Shown here in pieces: positions 33,879 to 43,968 of a DNA stretch of 64,000 nucleotides. Positions within the stretch are counted from its first letter, which is position 1; every line of letters begins with the position of its first letter. The stretch covers positions 638,577 through 702,576 of the forward strand of contig NZ_KB731324.1 of NCBI RefSeq assembly GCF_000353285.1, written 5' to 3'. A program made the position numbers and the translations under genes. The DNA comes from Leptolyngbya boryana PCC 6306 (lineage in GTDB: Bacteria; Cyanobacteriota; Cyanobacteriia; Leptolyngbyales; Leptolyngbyaceae). The notes beneath the pieces were generated by a model. That model was not told the DNA's origin. It saw nothing but the letters and a program-made list of their open reading frames with translations, and searched no databases.

Positions 33879-35339
33879 ATGTCATCAGAAATTCAGAATC
33901 CGTTCGCAATGCCCACTGAAGTAACTGCACCGCGCCGTGAAGTTGCCCCACCGCCTGCCGCTCCCCGAACTCCCCCTGCGCCGCCCCCTGCGATGCGGAC
34001 GATGCCGAATTTGATGACTGAGGTGACTGAAGCCGCTTCTAGAATCAATAGCACGACTGCAACTCAACCGAGTACGGATGTGACTGAACCGAATGCAGCT
34101 GCCACTCCAACCTTTGCAATGCCTGCGGCGAGCACTTCCACTGCCCCGGCTGCCCCCCAGCCGATTCCAGCAAGCTCGCCTTCTGTTCCTATTTCCGCAG
34201 GGACAACTCCGCCGCCCACATTAGGACACCGTCCGACGACTCCCCCGACCGCACCCAACACCCGCCGCTCTAGCAATGGGTCGCCAACGCTTGAGCACAT
34301 TATTCGTACTGCTTATGACAAGGGCTTTTCAGATATTCACTTAGGTGTGGGTGAAGTGCCTCGCTTTCGTAACCGAGGTGAAATCGATACGACAGATTGG
34401 CCTGAGACAGATAAACCAACGTTTATGAGTTGGTTAGGTGAGGTTTTGACTGAGGCAGAAATCAGTCAGTTTGAAGAAACCTTAGATTTCGACGGTGCAA
34501 CGCAATACGAATTTGCGCGGGTTCGGATTAATATTTTCGACTCGTTACATGGACCTGCGATGGTGCTGCGTTTGATCCCGCTGAAAATCTTGACGATGGA
34601 GCAGTTAAACTTGCCTCCGGTGTTTAAAGATGTTTGTCATTATCACAAAGGGTTGATCTTGATTACGGGTCCGACTGGCTCCGGTAAATCGACCACGATG
34701 GCAGCGATGATCGACTACATCAATAAGGAGATGCCGAAGAACATTATTACGATCGAAGACCCGATCGAGTTTGTTCACAAGAGCCGCAAATCCTTGATCA
34801 AACACCGAGAAGTCGGAATGCACACGCGCAAGTTTGACAACGCGCTCAAAGCTGCACTGCGGGAAGATCCAGATATTATCCTCGTCGGTGAAATGCGTGA
34901 TAAAGAAACCGTCAACACTGCCCTAAAAGCGGCGCAAACGGGTCACTTAGTCATGGGAACCTTGCACACGAATAGTGCGGTGAAAACGATCGAGCGGGTG
35001 CTCAGTCTCTACCAACCGAACGAGCAGCCGACGATGCGGGTGGCACTTGCTGAATCGCTGGTGGCGGTGATTGCTCAAGGCTTGTGTCGGACAACGGATG
35101 GAAAGCGGGCTGCATTCCATGACATTCTGATCAATACGGATGCGATTCGAGACTATATCCGGAAGGGTGAACTGGATGAAATCGAAGCGATTATTCCTCG
35201 CTGCGGATTTGACGGCATGTGTACGATGAATCAATCGTTGTACAAACTTTACGAGAACGGTCAAATTACCGAAGAAGTGGCGCTCGAAATGTCGCCGAAG
35301 CAGAACGAAATGGCACAAATGCTACGTGGTCGCGTGTAG
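33879..35339 (+). CDS. PilT-family type IV pilus ATPase with proline-rich N-terminus
   Basis: A 486-residue secretion ATPase. The first ~130 residues are Pro/Ala/Thr-rich and probably disordered; the PilT core begins near 140 (LEHIIRTAYDKGFSDIHLG). Walker A GPTGSGKSTT is at about 264-273, with TIEDPIEFVHKSRKSLI, Walker B DIILVGEMRD, and the Asp/His boxes with GTLHTNSAVKTIERVLSLY. The short linker and tail fit pilus retraction ATPases (PilT/PilT2) rather than PilB. PilT2-like proteins in cyanobacteria steer phototaxis. It has its own terminator downstream. Confidence 0.92.
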   Translation: MSSEIQNPFAMPTEVTAPRREVAPPPAAPRTPPAPPPAMRTMPNLMTEVTEAASRINSTTATQPSTDVTEPNAAATPTFAMPAASTSTAPAAPQPIPASSPSVPISAGTTPPPTLGHRPTTPPTAPNTRRSSNGSPTLEHIIRTAYDKGFSDIHLGVGEVPRFRNRGEIDTTDWPETDKPTFMSWLGEVLTEAEISQFEETLDFDGATQYEFARVRINIFDSLHGPAMVLRLIPLKILTMEQLNLPPVFKDVCHYHKGLILITGPTGSGKSTTMAAMIDYINKEMPKNIITIEDPIEFVHKSRKSLIKHREVGMHTRKFDNALKAALREDPDIILVGEMRDKETVNTALKAAQTGHLVMGTLHTNSAVKTIERVLSLYQPNEQPTMRVALAESLVAVIAQGLCRTTDGKRAAFHDILINTDAIRDYIRKGELDEIEAIIPRCGFDGMCTMNQSLYKLYENGQITEEVALEMSPKQNEMAQMLRGRV

Positions 35340-35364
35340 AACAGCGCCCCGATTTACACAATCC

Positions 35365-35405
35365 GAAAAGCCCTCTTGTCATTGCCAAGGTACAAGGGGG
35401 CTTCT
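35365..35405 (+). terminator. Intrinsic terminator after the pilT-like gene
   Basis: AAGCCCTCTTGT pairs with ACAAGGGGGCTT, with one G-T pair. A short pyrimidine-rich tail follows. It separates the pilus ATPase from the glycosyltransferase genes. Confidence 0.8.
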
Positions 35406-35482
35406 CGTTTGCCTGAATTTTGGTTGTTTCAGGGGGTCATTCCATGCCAAACTACCGGATGATTTGCTCTCGGACTCGACAC

Positions 35483-37177
35483 ATGAACAATCAGGTTGAT
35501 GCGCCCAAAAAAGAACGATCGCGGTTTTTAATCGGTTCGATCTTGTGGATTCTTGCGTTAGGTGGAATAGCATTTTTCTATCAACTCGGAAGTATTGGGT
35601 TAGTCGATGAAACAGAACCGCTATTTGTCGAAGCCGCTCGGCAAATGACGGTGACAGGCAATTGGATTACGCCATATTTTAATCAGGTAACTCGGTTTGA
35701 TAAGCCGCCTTTAATTTACTGGTGGATGGCGATCGCATTTCAAACGCTCGGAGTCAATGAATGGGCAGCCCGATTGCCGTCCGCGATCGCAGGTACGATT
35801 CTGACCGGATTTTGCTTTTATATTTTGAAACGATTTGTTCCGTCGAAGATTGCGCCATTTTTGGGATCGGGGATCGTTGCGCTGAATCTGATCACGCTAT
35901 TTTTTGGGCGCTTGGGATACTCAGATATGTTGCTGAGTGCCTGTTTTGGTGGATCGCTCTTTGCGTTCTTTCTGGGATACGCCTCGAATCGGCGATGGTA
36001 TTGGGCGTTTTATGCGCTCATGGGGTTTGCTGTGTTGACCAAGGGACCTGTTGGGGTCGTCTTGCCGAGTGCGATCGTGATTCTGTTTCTACTGTGGGTC
36101 GGTCAACTGCGCTCAGTGCTTCGCGAAATGAAGCCTCTGTTGGGGACGGGATTATTTTTATTGGTCAGTATGCCTTGGTATGCGTTGGCATATTGGCAGA
36201 ATGGGAATGCGTTTATTGATTCATTTTTTGGGGTGCATAATGTTGAGCGCTTTACCTCAGTGGTCAATCAGCATTCGGGAGCATGGTATTACCATCTTGT
36301 GATTGTGCTGGTTGGGTTTTTCCCTTGGTCACTGTGTTTGCCCGCTGCGATTATCAATATTCTCAAATCAAAATGGCGAGAAAAGCCGCGCTCAGAACAG
36401 CTTGGATTGTTCGCGCTGGTTTGGTTTTCGGTGGTGCTGATCTTTTTTACGATCGCAGTCACGAAATACATTACTTACACGTTGCCGCTCTATCCTGCAG
36501 CTGCGATTCTCGTGACGTTGTGGTATGTGCATCATTTCTCCCAACCCAAACAATCTTGGGGCTTAAAACTCACGGTCTATCTCAGCGTGATTGTCTCGAT
36601 CTCCTTTGGGATTTGCGCGTTTTATAGTCCCAGTTGGCTCGATGATGATCCATCCATGCCGGATCTGGGATTCAAAATTCAGCAGGCTGGATTACAGCAC
36701 GTTGCTGCCTCGATTTGGATCACTGTCGCGATCGTGGGGTTAATTTTGGCACTCCGTTACCAATTACGCTGGTTTTGGGCGGTGAATTTGATTGGGATGG
36801 CAGCATTTATCTGGTTCTTTGTGACTCCTGCCGTGGGTGTGATTGACTCAGTTCGGCAGTTACCGTTGCGGCAGATTGCTCAAGCGACAGTTGAAGATAA
36901 GCTGCCTAATGAACCGATTGTGATGGCAACAGATGCTTTTGAGAAACCGAGTTTAGTCTTCTATACGCAAAACCCGATTACGTTTATTAATCGTGCCCGG
37001 TTGATTCAACCTTATCTAGAAGAATTGCGCCGAGATGGAAAAACCGAATCGATCGCGATGATTACAACTCCGACAGCATTAAAGGGTAGCGGGATGAAAC
37101 CAAATCAATATCGCTTTCTTCAACAATACAGTAACTATCAACTGGTGCGCGTTCCAATTCGTCCCTCGAAGAAATAA
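35483..37177 (+). CDS. GT39/ArnT-like membrane glycosyltransferase (first of a pair)
   Basis: A 564-residue polytopic membrane protein of the GT-C fold. The first loop has LVDETEPLFVEAARQM with the Asp/Glu pair that binds the lipid-linked sugar donor in ArnT/PMT enzymes, and FDKPPLIYWWM follows as in that family. About 11-13 hydrophobic segments precede a soluble C-terminal part. I start at the ATG at 35483 (MNNQVDAPKK); an ATG at 35444 and a TTG at 35420 extend it. It transfers sugar from a polyprenyl carrier to an outer-face acceptor that cannot be named. The next gene is a related enzyme 3 bp later. Confidence 0.88.
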   Translation: MNNQVDAPKKERSRFLIGSILWILALGGIAFFYQLGSIGLVDETEPLFVEAARQMTVTGNWITPYFNQVTRFDKPPLIYWWMAIAFQTLGVNEWAARLPSAIAGTILTGFCFYILKRFVPSKIAPFLGSGIVALNLITLFFGRLGYSDMLLSACFGGSLFAFFLGYASNRRWYWAFYALMGFAVLTKGPVGVVLPSAIVILFLLWVGQLRSVLREMKPLLGTGLFLLVSMPWYALAYWQNGNAFIDSFFGVHNVERFTSVVNQHSGAWYYHLVIVLVGFFPWSLCLPAAIINILKSKWREKPRSEQLGLFALVWFSVVLIFFTIAVTKYITYTLPLYPAAAILVTLWYVHHFSQPKQSWGLKLTVYLSVIVSISFGICAFYSPSWLDDDPSMPDLGFKIQQAGLQHVAASIWITVAIVGLILALRYQLRWFWAVNLIGMAAFIWFFVTPAVGVIDSVRQLPLRQIAQATVEDKLPNEPIVMATDAFEKPSLVFYTQNPITFINRARLIQPYLEELRRDGKTESIAMITTPTALKGSGMKPNQYRFLQQYSNYQLVRVPIRPSKK

Positions 37178-37180
37178 GTT

Positions 37181-38749
37181 ATGCAAAAGTGGTGGTCAGA
37201 TCAGACTCTCCAGAAAGTCGTTTGGATTTTATTAGCAGGGTTTTTGTTTCGGAGTTTTATTGCGTTTTGGTTGCCGCCAGGATTCGATGAAGCGTATTAC
37301 TATCTATACACTTTGCATCCGGCACTGAGTTATTTTGATCATCCTCCACTGGTTGCTTTGGTAACTGCGATCGGGATTTGGCTGACCGGAGATGTGTCTC
37401 AATTCAGTATTCGCGTCGGCAGTCTCTTATTATTTCCGGCGACTTTGTATTTTTTATATCGCGCAACGGTTCAGTTATTTTCAGTGCGGGTTGGATTGAT
37501 TACGTTAGCGATCGCGTCAGTGATTCCAATTTTTCAACTCGGATTTGGGACGTTTACGCTCCCAGATTCGCCGTTGATGTTTTTCTGGGCATTGACTTTG
37601 TGGGTTGGCGCGATCGAGTTTTTTCCAAAACAGAGTGAATATCAACCGACCTATCGCGTTGCCTTGATCGGACTTTTAGTGGGGCTGGCTTGTCTTGGCA
37701 AATATCATGGCTTTCTATTAGGGTTCGGACTGCTCGGTTTCTGTATCACAAGCCGAAAGCACTGGGTCGTTTTTCGATCGCCTTGGACAATTTTGAGTTT
37801 TGTCTTATTTCTGGCAGCATTCTCACCTGTGCTGTATTGGAATGCTCAACATGACTGGGTATCATTTCGATTCCAAAGCGATCGTAGTATTCCCGATCGC
37901 GCTTACAATCCATTGCAAGCATTGAATGTTGCCATGATGGCAGCGCTATATCTTTTTCCAACGTTTGGACTTCCACTTTGGTTTGTGAGTATTCGAGAAA
38001 TCGTCTCAGTATTAAAGTCAGGATTTACGAAATCAATTCACTCATTTATTCTGTGGAATTCTGCACCTGTATTTTTGATTTTTACTTTTATTGGCGGTTA
38101 TCAGCAGATTTTACCTGGCTGGACAATGCCAGGATTCTTTTCGGTAACGCCGCTGCTCGGAGCATATGCTGCACATTGGCAACCCAAAATACTGAGACGC
38201 TGGCTGAATGGATCGACGATTGCGATCGGCACGCTGTTACTGATTGCTTTATCGCACATTGCGATCGGCACCCTCCAAAAGCCAGGGCAGTTTTCCTTCA
38301 TGGGTGGCGTTGTTCCACCGCAAGAGGATGCTTCCATTCAATTGATTGATGTTGGACAACTCCGCCGCGAATTTTCTAAATCGCCGCAACTCTTAGCGGC
38401 TCTGAAAGACGCTGATTTTATGTTCAGCAATCGCTTCCATTTAGCGGGACACATGGCAATGGCACTGACTCCGATTTATGGAACTCCGATCACGTGTTTC
38501 GATAAACGAGACATGCGCGGATTTGCGTTTTGGTCAACTCCAACGCAATGGATCGGTGGAGATGCGCTTTACCTGACTTCTAACGATTTTCAAACGAAGA
38601 GAGACTCCTCTGTAGAGTTTTCTCCGTATTTCCAGACGTTCACCAAGTTAGGAGAAGTCTCTTTACGGCGTGGGGGCGTGATTGTCGATCGTATTCACGT
38701 CTTTCAAGGGAAAAACCTGCTGAAACCGTTTCCTCGCCCTAAAGAGTAG
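37181..38749 (+). CDS. GT39/ArnT-like membrane glycosyltransferase (second of a pair)
   Basis: A 522-residue GT-C membrane protein. The first loop contains FDEAYYYLYTLHPALSYFDH, the donor-binding Asp-Glu and the conserved HPPL motif; DSPLMFFWALTL follows in the second loop. About 10-11 helices are visible. It is only 3 bp after its neighbour, so the two are one operon and may modify the same polysaccharide or glycolipid with different sugars. The sequences are too different to be a recent duplication. Confidence 0.88.
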   Translation: MQKWWSDQTLQKVVWILLAGFLFRSFIAFWLPPGFDEAYYYLYTLHPALSYFDHPPLVALVTAIGIWLTGDVSQFSIRVGSLLLFPATLYFLYRATVQLFSVRVGLITLAIASVIPIFQLGFGTFTLPDSPLMFFWALTLWVGAIEFFPKQSEYQPTYRVALIGLLVGLACLGKYHGFLLGFGLLGFCITSRKHWVVFRSPWTILSFVLFLAAFSPVLYWNAQHDWVSFRFQSDRSIPDRAYNPLQALNVAMMAALYLFPTFGLPLWFVSIREIVSVLKSGFTKSIHSFILWNSAPVFLIFTFIGGYQQILPGWTMPGFFSVTPLLGAYAAHWQPKILRRWLNGSTIAIGTLLLIALSHIAIGTLQKPGQFSFMGGVVPPQEDASIQLIDVGQLRREFSKSPQLLAALKDADFMFSNRFHLAGHMAMALTPIYGTPITCFDKRDMRGFAFWSTPTQWIGGDALYLTSNDFQTKRDSSVEFSPYFQTFTKLGEVSLRRGGVIVDRIHVFQGKNLLKPFPRPKE

Positions 38750-38764
38750 GTTCACTAGATAAGC

Positions 38765-38785
38765 GAATTTCACACATGTGAATTC
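38765..38785. promoter_or_regulatory. Palindromic site after the second GT39 gene
   Basis: CACATGTG (38773-38780) is a perfect palindrome, and GAATT...AATTC arms extend it with a three-base bulge. It may be a protein-binding site or a weak terminator stem; no T-run follows. Confidence 0.3.
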
Positions 38786-39013
38786 AGCCATTTCGCTTGA
38801 ATTATTCACGATAAGTTTATTTTCACTAAAGTTAAATGATGGAATTAGAAACTTTTTTTTGACAGAATTGACAGACCTCAAACCCCTGCATCACGGGGGG
38901 TATACAATTTCCTACGTAGTTTGTCACATCAAATCGTATCGAAGATTACTTGCGATAATCCCAAATTCGCGTTAGTGTCTTCATCGTGACTTCATACGTA
39001 GGAGAGAGACGTA

Positions 39014-39559
39014 ATGCTGAACTGCACCTCCAGCAAAACCGTACGGAATTTGGTGATGTCGATCGGAATTTTGACAGCATCGTTCAGTCATGGAGGAGTT
39101 CGAGCAGGAACCGTCCCGATTCAAGTTGCCAGCATTCGAGAAGCAGATTTCCAAATCGCGCAGGCAAGTTTGATTGCTGAAATGGAGCAAGAGATTTTGC
39201 GTCGCATCAATCAACATCGTGCCAGGAAAGGGTTGTCCGCATTATCTTGGAGTTCGGATATCGCTCATCAAGCGCGATCGCATAGTCGCAATATGGCGAA
39301 AAAAATTGTCTCATTTGGGCATCAAGGCTTTTCTGAGCGCTCAAAAGCGATTAACAACTCTATTCAGTCTCAACGCACCGCAGAGAATGTCGCTTGGGTC
39401 GCAAGCCGACGTGATCCAGCAGGACAAGCGATCGAAGCTTGGTTGAAAAGCCCGAAACACCTGCAAAATATTGAAGGTAACTTCAGTATGACGGGCATCG
39501 GTATTAGTATTAGTTCGAGTGGCGAGTACTATTTCACCCAAGATTTCGCGCAGAAATGA
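39014..39559 (+). CDS. CAP-domain (SCP/PR1) secreted protein
   Basis: A 181-residue protein with an N-terminal signal-like stretch (VRNLVMSIGILTASFSHGG) and a CAP domain from about 55 to 179. It starts EQEILRRINQHRARKGLSALSWSS and has ARSHSRNMAKK, GHQGFSER and AENVAW, with the conserved His/Glu set of the CAP cavity; the final FTQDFAQ is the usual C-terminal strand. Function of bacterial CAP proteins is mostly unknown. AGGAGAGA lies seven bases before the ATG. Confidence 0.9.
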   Translation: MLNCTSSKTVRNLVMSIGILTASFSHGGVRAGTVPIQVASIREADFQIAQASLIAEMEQEILRRINQHRARKGLSALSWSSDIAHQARSHSRNMAKKIVSFGHQGFSERSKAINNSIQSQRTAENVAWVASRRDPAGQAIEAWLKSPKHLQNIEGNFSMTGIGISISSSGEYYFTQDFAQK

Positions 39560-39612
39560 TGCTGGTTTGCATCGTGGGTCTAGGTTTCAGTTCGGCTGAA
39601 CTCGCCAGCATC
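39558..39612 (+). terminator. Nested hairpin after the CAP-domain gene
   Basis: GATGCTGG (39558-39565) pairs with CCAGCATC (39605-39612), and TTCAG-N5-CTGAA sits inside. There is no T-run. It may end the CAP transcript or be part of a leader for the downstream gene. Confidence 0.45.
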
Positions 39613-39651
39613 GTAGTGTAGAATGAGCGCTTGTGTTTAGTGCTTTAGCTT

Positions 39652-40281
39652 ATGCAGCCGCGTGAATTTCAGATCTGCGATCGTGATCTTTCTTCGGAAC
39701 TTTTACAGCGTTATCGGTCTGCGAGTGCGATCGCAGTGGATACCGAAACGATGGGGCTTCTACCGCACCGCGATCGTCTGTGCTTAGTGCAGATCTGTGA
39801 TGAAAACGATCAGGTTGCAGTGGTGAGAATTGAGCGGGGACAAAAAGAGGCTCCGAATCTCAAACAACTGTTTGAAGCGGCAGAAATTACGAAGATTTTC
39901 CATTTTGCTCGGTTTGATATCACAGCATTGCGATATCACTTAGGAATTGATGTCAATCCGATTTTTTGTACTAAGCTTGCCAGTAAGCTGATTCGCACTT
40001 ATTCGCCTCGTCATGGGCTGAAAGACTTAGTTCAGGAATTGACAGGAGTAGAACTCGACAAAAGCGCTCAGAGTTCGGATTGGGGCAATGCAATGAACTT
40101 ATCAGAAGCTCAGTTGCGATACGCTGCCAATGATGTTCGATATTTGATCGAAGCGCGGCAGAAATTGATTGCCATGTTGGAGCGTGAAGAACGGCTGGAG
40201 CTGGCAGAAGCTTGTTTTCGATGTTTGCCGACATTTGCTCAGCTCGATATTTTGCAGTATCAGAGTGTATTCGACCATTGA
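39652..40281 (+). CDS. Ribonuclease D-family 3'-5' exonuclease
   Basis: A 209-residue DEDDy exonuclease that trims tRNA or other RNA 3' ends. The metal ligands are in AVDTETMGL (Exo I), FHFARFDITAL (Exo II) and YAANDVRYLIE (Exo III, Tyr then Asp). The HRDC domains of E. coli RNase D are absent, as in other short cyanobacterial forms. serS follows after 70 bp on the same strand. Confidence 0.92.
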   Translation: MQPREFQICDRDLSSELLQRYRSASAIAVDTETMGLLPHRDRLCLVQICDENDQVAVVRIERGQKEAPNLKQLFEAAEITKIFHFARFDITALRYHLGIDVNPIFCTKLASKLIRTYSPRHGLKDLVQELTGVELDKSAQSSDWGNAMNLSEAQLRYAANDVRYLIEARQKLIAMLEREERLELAEACFRCLPTFAQLDILQYQSVFDH

Positions 40282-40351
40282 GCAGATGCCGAGGTATCCT
40301 AATGGGGGGCAGATTTGCCTCTAAAAATTCTGTTGTTTTGGATGTGGTGTC

Positions 40352-41623
40352 GTGCTTGACCTAAAGCTAATTCGTGAAAATCCTGATCTCGTGCAGACGA
40401 AGCTCAATCAGCGAGGGGGATCTTATGATCTTTCGACGATCGTGTCGCTGGATCAGCAGCGTCGTGAGTTAGAGGTTGAGCGATCGCAGTTGCAGGCGCG
40501 CAGTAATGAGGTTGGTAAATTAGTCGGACAGAAGATCAAAGCTGACCCGAAAAGTGATGAGGTTCAGGCATTGCGAGAAGAAGGCAATGCACTCAAAGCA
40601 AAACTGAGTGAGTTAGAACCAAGAGAGAAAGCAATTCGAGAACAGATCGAAACTCAATTGTTAGGGTTTCCGAATTTGCCGAGTGACACGACTCCGATCG
40701 GCAAAGATGAAACGGAAAATGTTGAGGTTCGACGTTGGGGCGACGAGTTCAAACCGTCGATCGCAGTTCTGCCTCATTACGAGATTGCTGAAAAGCTCGG
40801 AATTATCAATACTGAACGCGCTACGAAGATTGCTCAGACGCGATTTGTCGTGCTGATGGGTGCAGGTGCGGCATTAGAGCGAGCGTTGATTCAATTTATG
40901 CTGAATCAGCAAATTGCCGCAGGCTATGTGGAGATTTTGCCGCCTGTGTTGATCAATTCGCGATCGATGACTGCGACCGGACAGTTGCCGAAGTTCTCAG
41001 AAGAGAGCTTCAAATGTGCAGACGATGATTTGTGGCTAGCTCCGACAGCGGAAGTTCCCGTGACCAATTTGTATCGGGATGAGATTCTGTCAGCCGAACA
41101 GTTACCGATCTATCACTGTGCTTATACGCCTTGTTTTCGTCGAGAAGCGGGGAGCTATGGTCGAGATACGCGCGGATTGATTCGACTGCATCAATTTAAC
41201 AAAGTCGAGCTAGTAAAACTGGTGCAGCCTGAGACTTCTGAGCAAGAGCATCAAAGCTTAGTACGAAATGCAGAGGCGATTCTGGAAGCCTTAAAGTTGC
41301 CCTATCGCACGATCGAGCTTTGTACAGGAGACTTAGGATTTGGAGCGGCGAAGTGCTTTGATTTAGAGGTTTGGCTGCCGTCTTCGGGCACGTACCGCGA
41401 GATTTCTAGCTGCTCGAATTTCAAAGACTTTCAGGCGCGACGCGGGAATATCCGATTTAAAGAAGCGGGGCAAAAAGGTACTCAGTTTGTGCATACGCTG
41501 AATGGATCAGGACTCGCGATCGGGCGAACGATGGCGGCAGTCTTGGAGAACTATCAGCAGGCGGATGGAACTGTACGAGTGCCGGATGTCTTGCAGCCTT
41601 ATTTGGGACGTGAGGTTTTGTAG
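40352..41623 (+). CDS. serS: Seryl-tRNA synthetase
   Basis: A 423-residue class II aminoacyl-tRNA synthetase. The N-terminal 100 residues form the tRNA-binding coiled coil ([19 protein letters not shown]). The catalytic core has motif 2 ([15 protein letters not shown]) and motif 3 ([18 protein letters not shown]), with [15 protein letters not shown] and [15 protein letters not shown] for serine. The start is GTG, giving (M)[10 protein letters not shown] as in relatives. It is convergent with the GT14 gene 7 bp away. Confidence 0.97.
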   Translation: MLDLKLIRENPDLVQTKLNQRGGSYDLSTIVSLDQQRRELEVERSQLQARSNEVGKLVGQKIKADPKSDEVQALREEGNALKAKLSELEPREKAIREQIETQLLGFPNLPSDTTPIGKDETENVEVRRWGDEFKPSIAVLPHYEIAEKLGIINTERATKIAQTRFVVLMGAGAALERALIQFMLNQQIAAGYVEILPPVLINSRSMTATGQLPKFSEESFKCADDDLWLAPTAEVPVTNLYRDEILSAEQLPIYHCAYTPCFRREAGSYGRDTRGLIRLHQFNKVELVKLVQPETSEQEHQSLVRNAEAILEALKLPYRTIELCTGDLGFGAAKCFDLEVWLPSSGTYREISSCSNFKDFQARRGNIRFKEAGQKGTQFVHTLNGSGLAIGRTMAAVLENYQQADGTVRVPDVLQPYLGREVL

Positions 41624-41630
41624 ATCGGAT

Positions 41631-42566
41631 TTAGATTCTTATAGGTGCGATCGCGGTATCGATTAAATCAAGAACATCGCGATCGACTGCCAGATCAAAT
41701 TTGCGCGCAAAATCAGCCTGACTGTTCATCAACGCTGGAAAATCAGTAGATTGGAGAATCTTAGGATGACCGTTCCGGGTTTGAGAAAAATCAAAATATC
41801 GTCTACTATCGTTGCAAAGTTTGAATTTCTGACTGTTGACTAATATTGTTTGAATAAAGCATTCATCAGGAATTGCTACTCCCTTGTAGTAGTCAACGAT
41901 ATCAGGATTGAGTTGAACGTACTGGTGGAGATATTCCACACATGGTCTAGACAGCGTACAAAGAAATGAGCCGCCATAACATACAAAATGTTGGTTGAAT
42001 GGCGATGAAGTCCTTAAGCCTAACGTAATTCCATAAGAGAAATTTACTCGAAAAAAAGGTTGGAGATAGTTCAGGAGTTTGACGGGCTTAAGAACTTCTT
42101 TCTGCCACTCTGCTAGATCGCGGCTCAAAGTTCGATATTGGTAGTGATAGCGAGAATAGCCTTCATTCCTTTTCCACGGGCTGTGCTTTGAGAAAACCTC
42201 AAAGTGATGGACAAAACCATCGTAATCACTGTGAGATAAAGATTTCTCAACTTCAGCAAGCGGTCGGATCGGATAGTCTTGACCGGATAGATTGATCAAC
42301 CAGCTAAAATCACTTCCAGAAGCGAGTAACCATGAGATCGCATCCAGATAACTCTGGACAATCTCAAAGCTTCCTCTGCCTCCGCGTGATGGAATCACGT
42401 CAACATTCGGTAAATCCTCAAATGTCGATCGCGGCAAATCGCAGTTTGTAAAGTCATGACTGATCAAGATCTGAGCAGTTGGACTCAATGATTTAATGCG
42501 GCGAACCAAGCGTTCAACCTGTTCAGGTGATTTATGGGTTTGGAGAAGGTAGCAAACTCTCATCAT
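41631..42566 (-). CDS. GT14-type beta-1,6-N-acetylglucosaminyltransferase family protein
   Basis: A 311-residue soluble glycosyltransferase of the branching-enzyme fold. It has the N-terminal MRVCYLLQTHKSPEQVERLV, then SRGGRGSFEIVQSYLDAISWLL, the family segment INLSGQDYPIR, and a late VAIPDECFIQTIL. The sugar and acceptor are not certain; bacterial members act in polysaccharide synthesis. The gene starts 2 bp after the WecG/TagA stop, so the two form an operon leaving the central promoter region of the exopolysaccharide locus. Confidence 0.82.
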   Translation of the reverse strand: MMRVCYLLQTHKSPEQVERLVRRIKSLSPTAQILISHDFTNCDLPRSTFEDLPNVDVIPSRGGRGSFEIVQSYLDAISWLLASGSDFSWLINLSGQDYPIRPLAEVEKSLSHSDYDGFVHHFEVFSKHSPWKRNEGYSRYHYQYRTLSRDLAEWQKEVLKPVKLLNYLQPFFRVNFSYGITLGLRTSSPFNQHFVCYGGSFLCTLSRPCVEYLHQYVQLNPDIVDYYKGVAIPDECFIQTILVNSQKFKLCNDSRRYFDFSQTRNGHPKILQSTDFPALMNSQADFARKFDLAVDRDVLDLIDTAIAPIRI

Positions 42567-42568
42567 TT

Positions 42569-43435
42569 CTAATCCAGCGATAAACGAACTGGAACTTCTG
42601 AACTTCCATGAATTGAAGGCTCTCTAGACCGTGTAATTGGCTCCATCGGCTGTACTTTTGGGAAAAACGAATGGGTTTTTGCCAAAGCAATATGGAACAA
42701 AAATGCAGGATTACCCAGTAAATAGCGGGTTGCTAGACGCTTAGGCTCCTGGCAGAGACGATATAGCCATTCCAAGCCTAGATTCGAGATCATCGGTGGA
42801 CAGTTTGGAACAATTCCCGCTAGGCGATCGATGACTGCACCTCCTAGCATCATGACATTTACATTCAACCGCTCCCGATTGAGTTGAATCCAATTCTCTT
42901 GAGTAGGCATTCCCATGCCTACGACTAAAATCTTTGGCTTCACGTGATTGATCTGTCTGATGACTTGTTCGTTTTCTTGGGCGTTCTGCATGTCAAAGTA
43001 GCCGTGATGACCATTGATGATCACATTGGGATATTGCTGTTTGACTTGCGCGATCGCGGCATTTAAGCATTCAGGCTTCGCGCCTAAGAGGAAAATTGAA
43101 AAACCATGTTGGTTGCAGTGAGCTAATACCTTTGGCATCAGAAGACTATAAGAAGCTCGGTATTCCAAAGGCAATTTTACTCCCATCCAGCAAATAGCTT
43201 TGAGAATACCCATACTATCGCAATGGGCGATTTCAGCACTTTGGAGAAAGTGATGAAACCAAGGAAGCTGCATGGATAAATTGAAGCTATGCACATTGTA
43301 GTTTGCGACAGTTAGCTTCCTTCCTTCAATACAAGCAATATGGATCGCATCGACGATCGCGGAAACTGTCATAAACGTAATTCGTCGTCCTAGTAAATCA
43401 ACAGTCAAATTCGGAGGACTTTCTAGCTGATACAT
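42569..43435 (-). CDS. WecG/TagA/CpsF family glycosyltransferase
   Basis: A 288-residue GT26 enzyme that usually adds the second sugar to a polyprenyl-linked intermediate. The family sequences ANYNVHSFNLSMQ, HCDSMGILKAI (with the base Asp), FLLGAKPECLNAA and VGMGMPTQENWIQLNRE and GGAVIDRLAG are visible. It begins the minus-strand arm of the exopolysaccharide locus. Its partner first-step transferase is not in the window. Confidence 0.92.
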   Translation of the reverse strand: MYQLESPPNLTVDLLGRRITFMTVSAIVDAIHIACIEGRKLTVANYNVHSFNLSMQLPWFHHFLQSAEIAHCDSMGILKAICWMGVKLPLEYRASYSLLMPKVLAHCNQHGFSIFLLGAKPECLNAAIAQVKQQYPNVIINGHHGYFDMQNAQENEQVIRQINHVKPKILVVGMGMPTQENWIQLNRERLNVNVMMLGGAVIDRLAGIVPNCPPMISNLGLEWLYRLCQEPKRLATRYLLGNPAFLFHIALAKTHSFFPKVQPMEPITRSREPSIHGSSEVPVRLSLD

Positions 43436-43968
43436 TTTATTTGCCTAGTTGTATAGATGCTTAGATGAATCCGCCCAATTTCGTCCAATAGCGATTGTAG
43501 CTAGCTCAGATTACAAGAGATGCTTCGTCTTCCAAGATGCTCTAGCCGAGTTTAAGTTCCTGAGTTTAAGTTCCTTTGGTAATGAATTCTAATCAGGTGA
43601 TTAATCTCAATCACAGTCGCCAGACTTGCAACGAATGGTAAGAATCTCTAAATTCTAAGTTCATCTCTCAAAAGTAATAGATATCGATTTTCGACTCTGT
43701 GTAGCTGCTTCAGATGCTTGCTTAAGTCATGATTAGCAAGTTGTTCAGCAACTTGCACATAATTTTTCTGTTGTGTAGAGATCAACATAAAACTAAGGTT
43801 AATGTGTGAGCTTAGATGACTCTTTCTACCTTTAGAAAGAGTTACATAACGTTTCTTTTGCTTATACCTATAGGCTGTATTGGTTTACTACCTGGAAAGC
43901 TTTGTTGCGATTTTTACCAATCAATCTGAATGTTCAGGTTGCATGATGCCAAATGTAGGGAGTTTTCC
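43436..43968. other. Divergent control region of the exopolysaccharide locus
   Basis: About 530 bp with no gene I can support. It carries a perfect 14-bp tandem repeat (43548-43575) and A/T-rich stretches. Promoters for both arms of the locus should lie here; I cannot place -10 or -35 boxes with confidence. Confidence 0.4.
43548..43575. repeat. 14-bp tandem direct repeat in the divergent promoter region
   Basis: GAGTTTAAGTTCCT is repeated exactly twice without a gap. It could be a dimeric regulator site or a slippage duplication. Confidence 0.45.
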
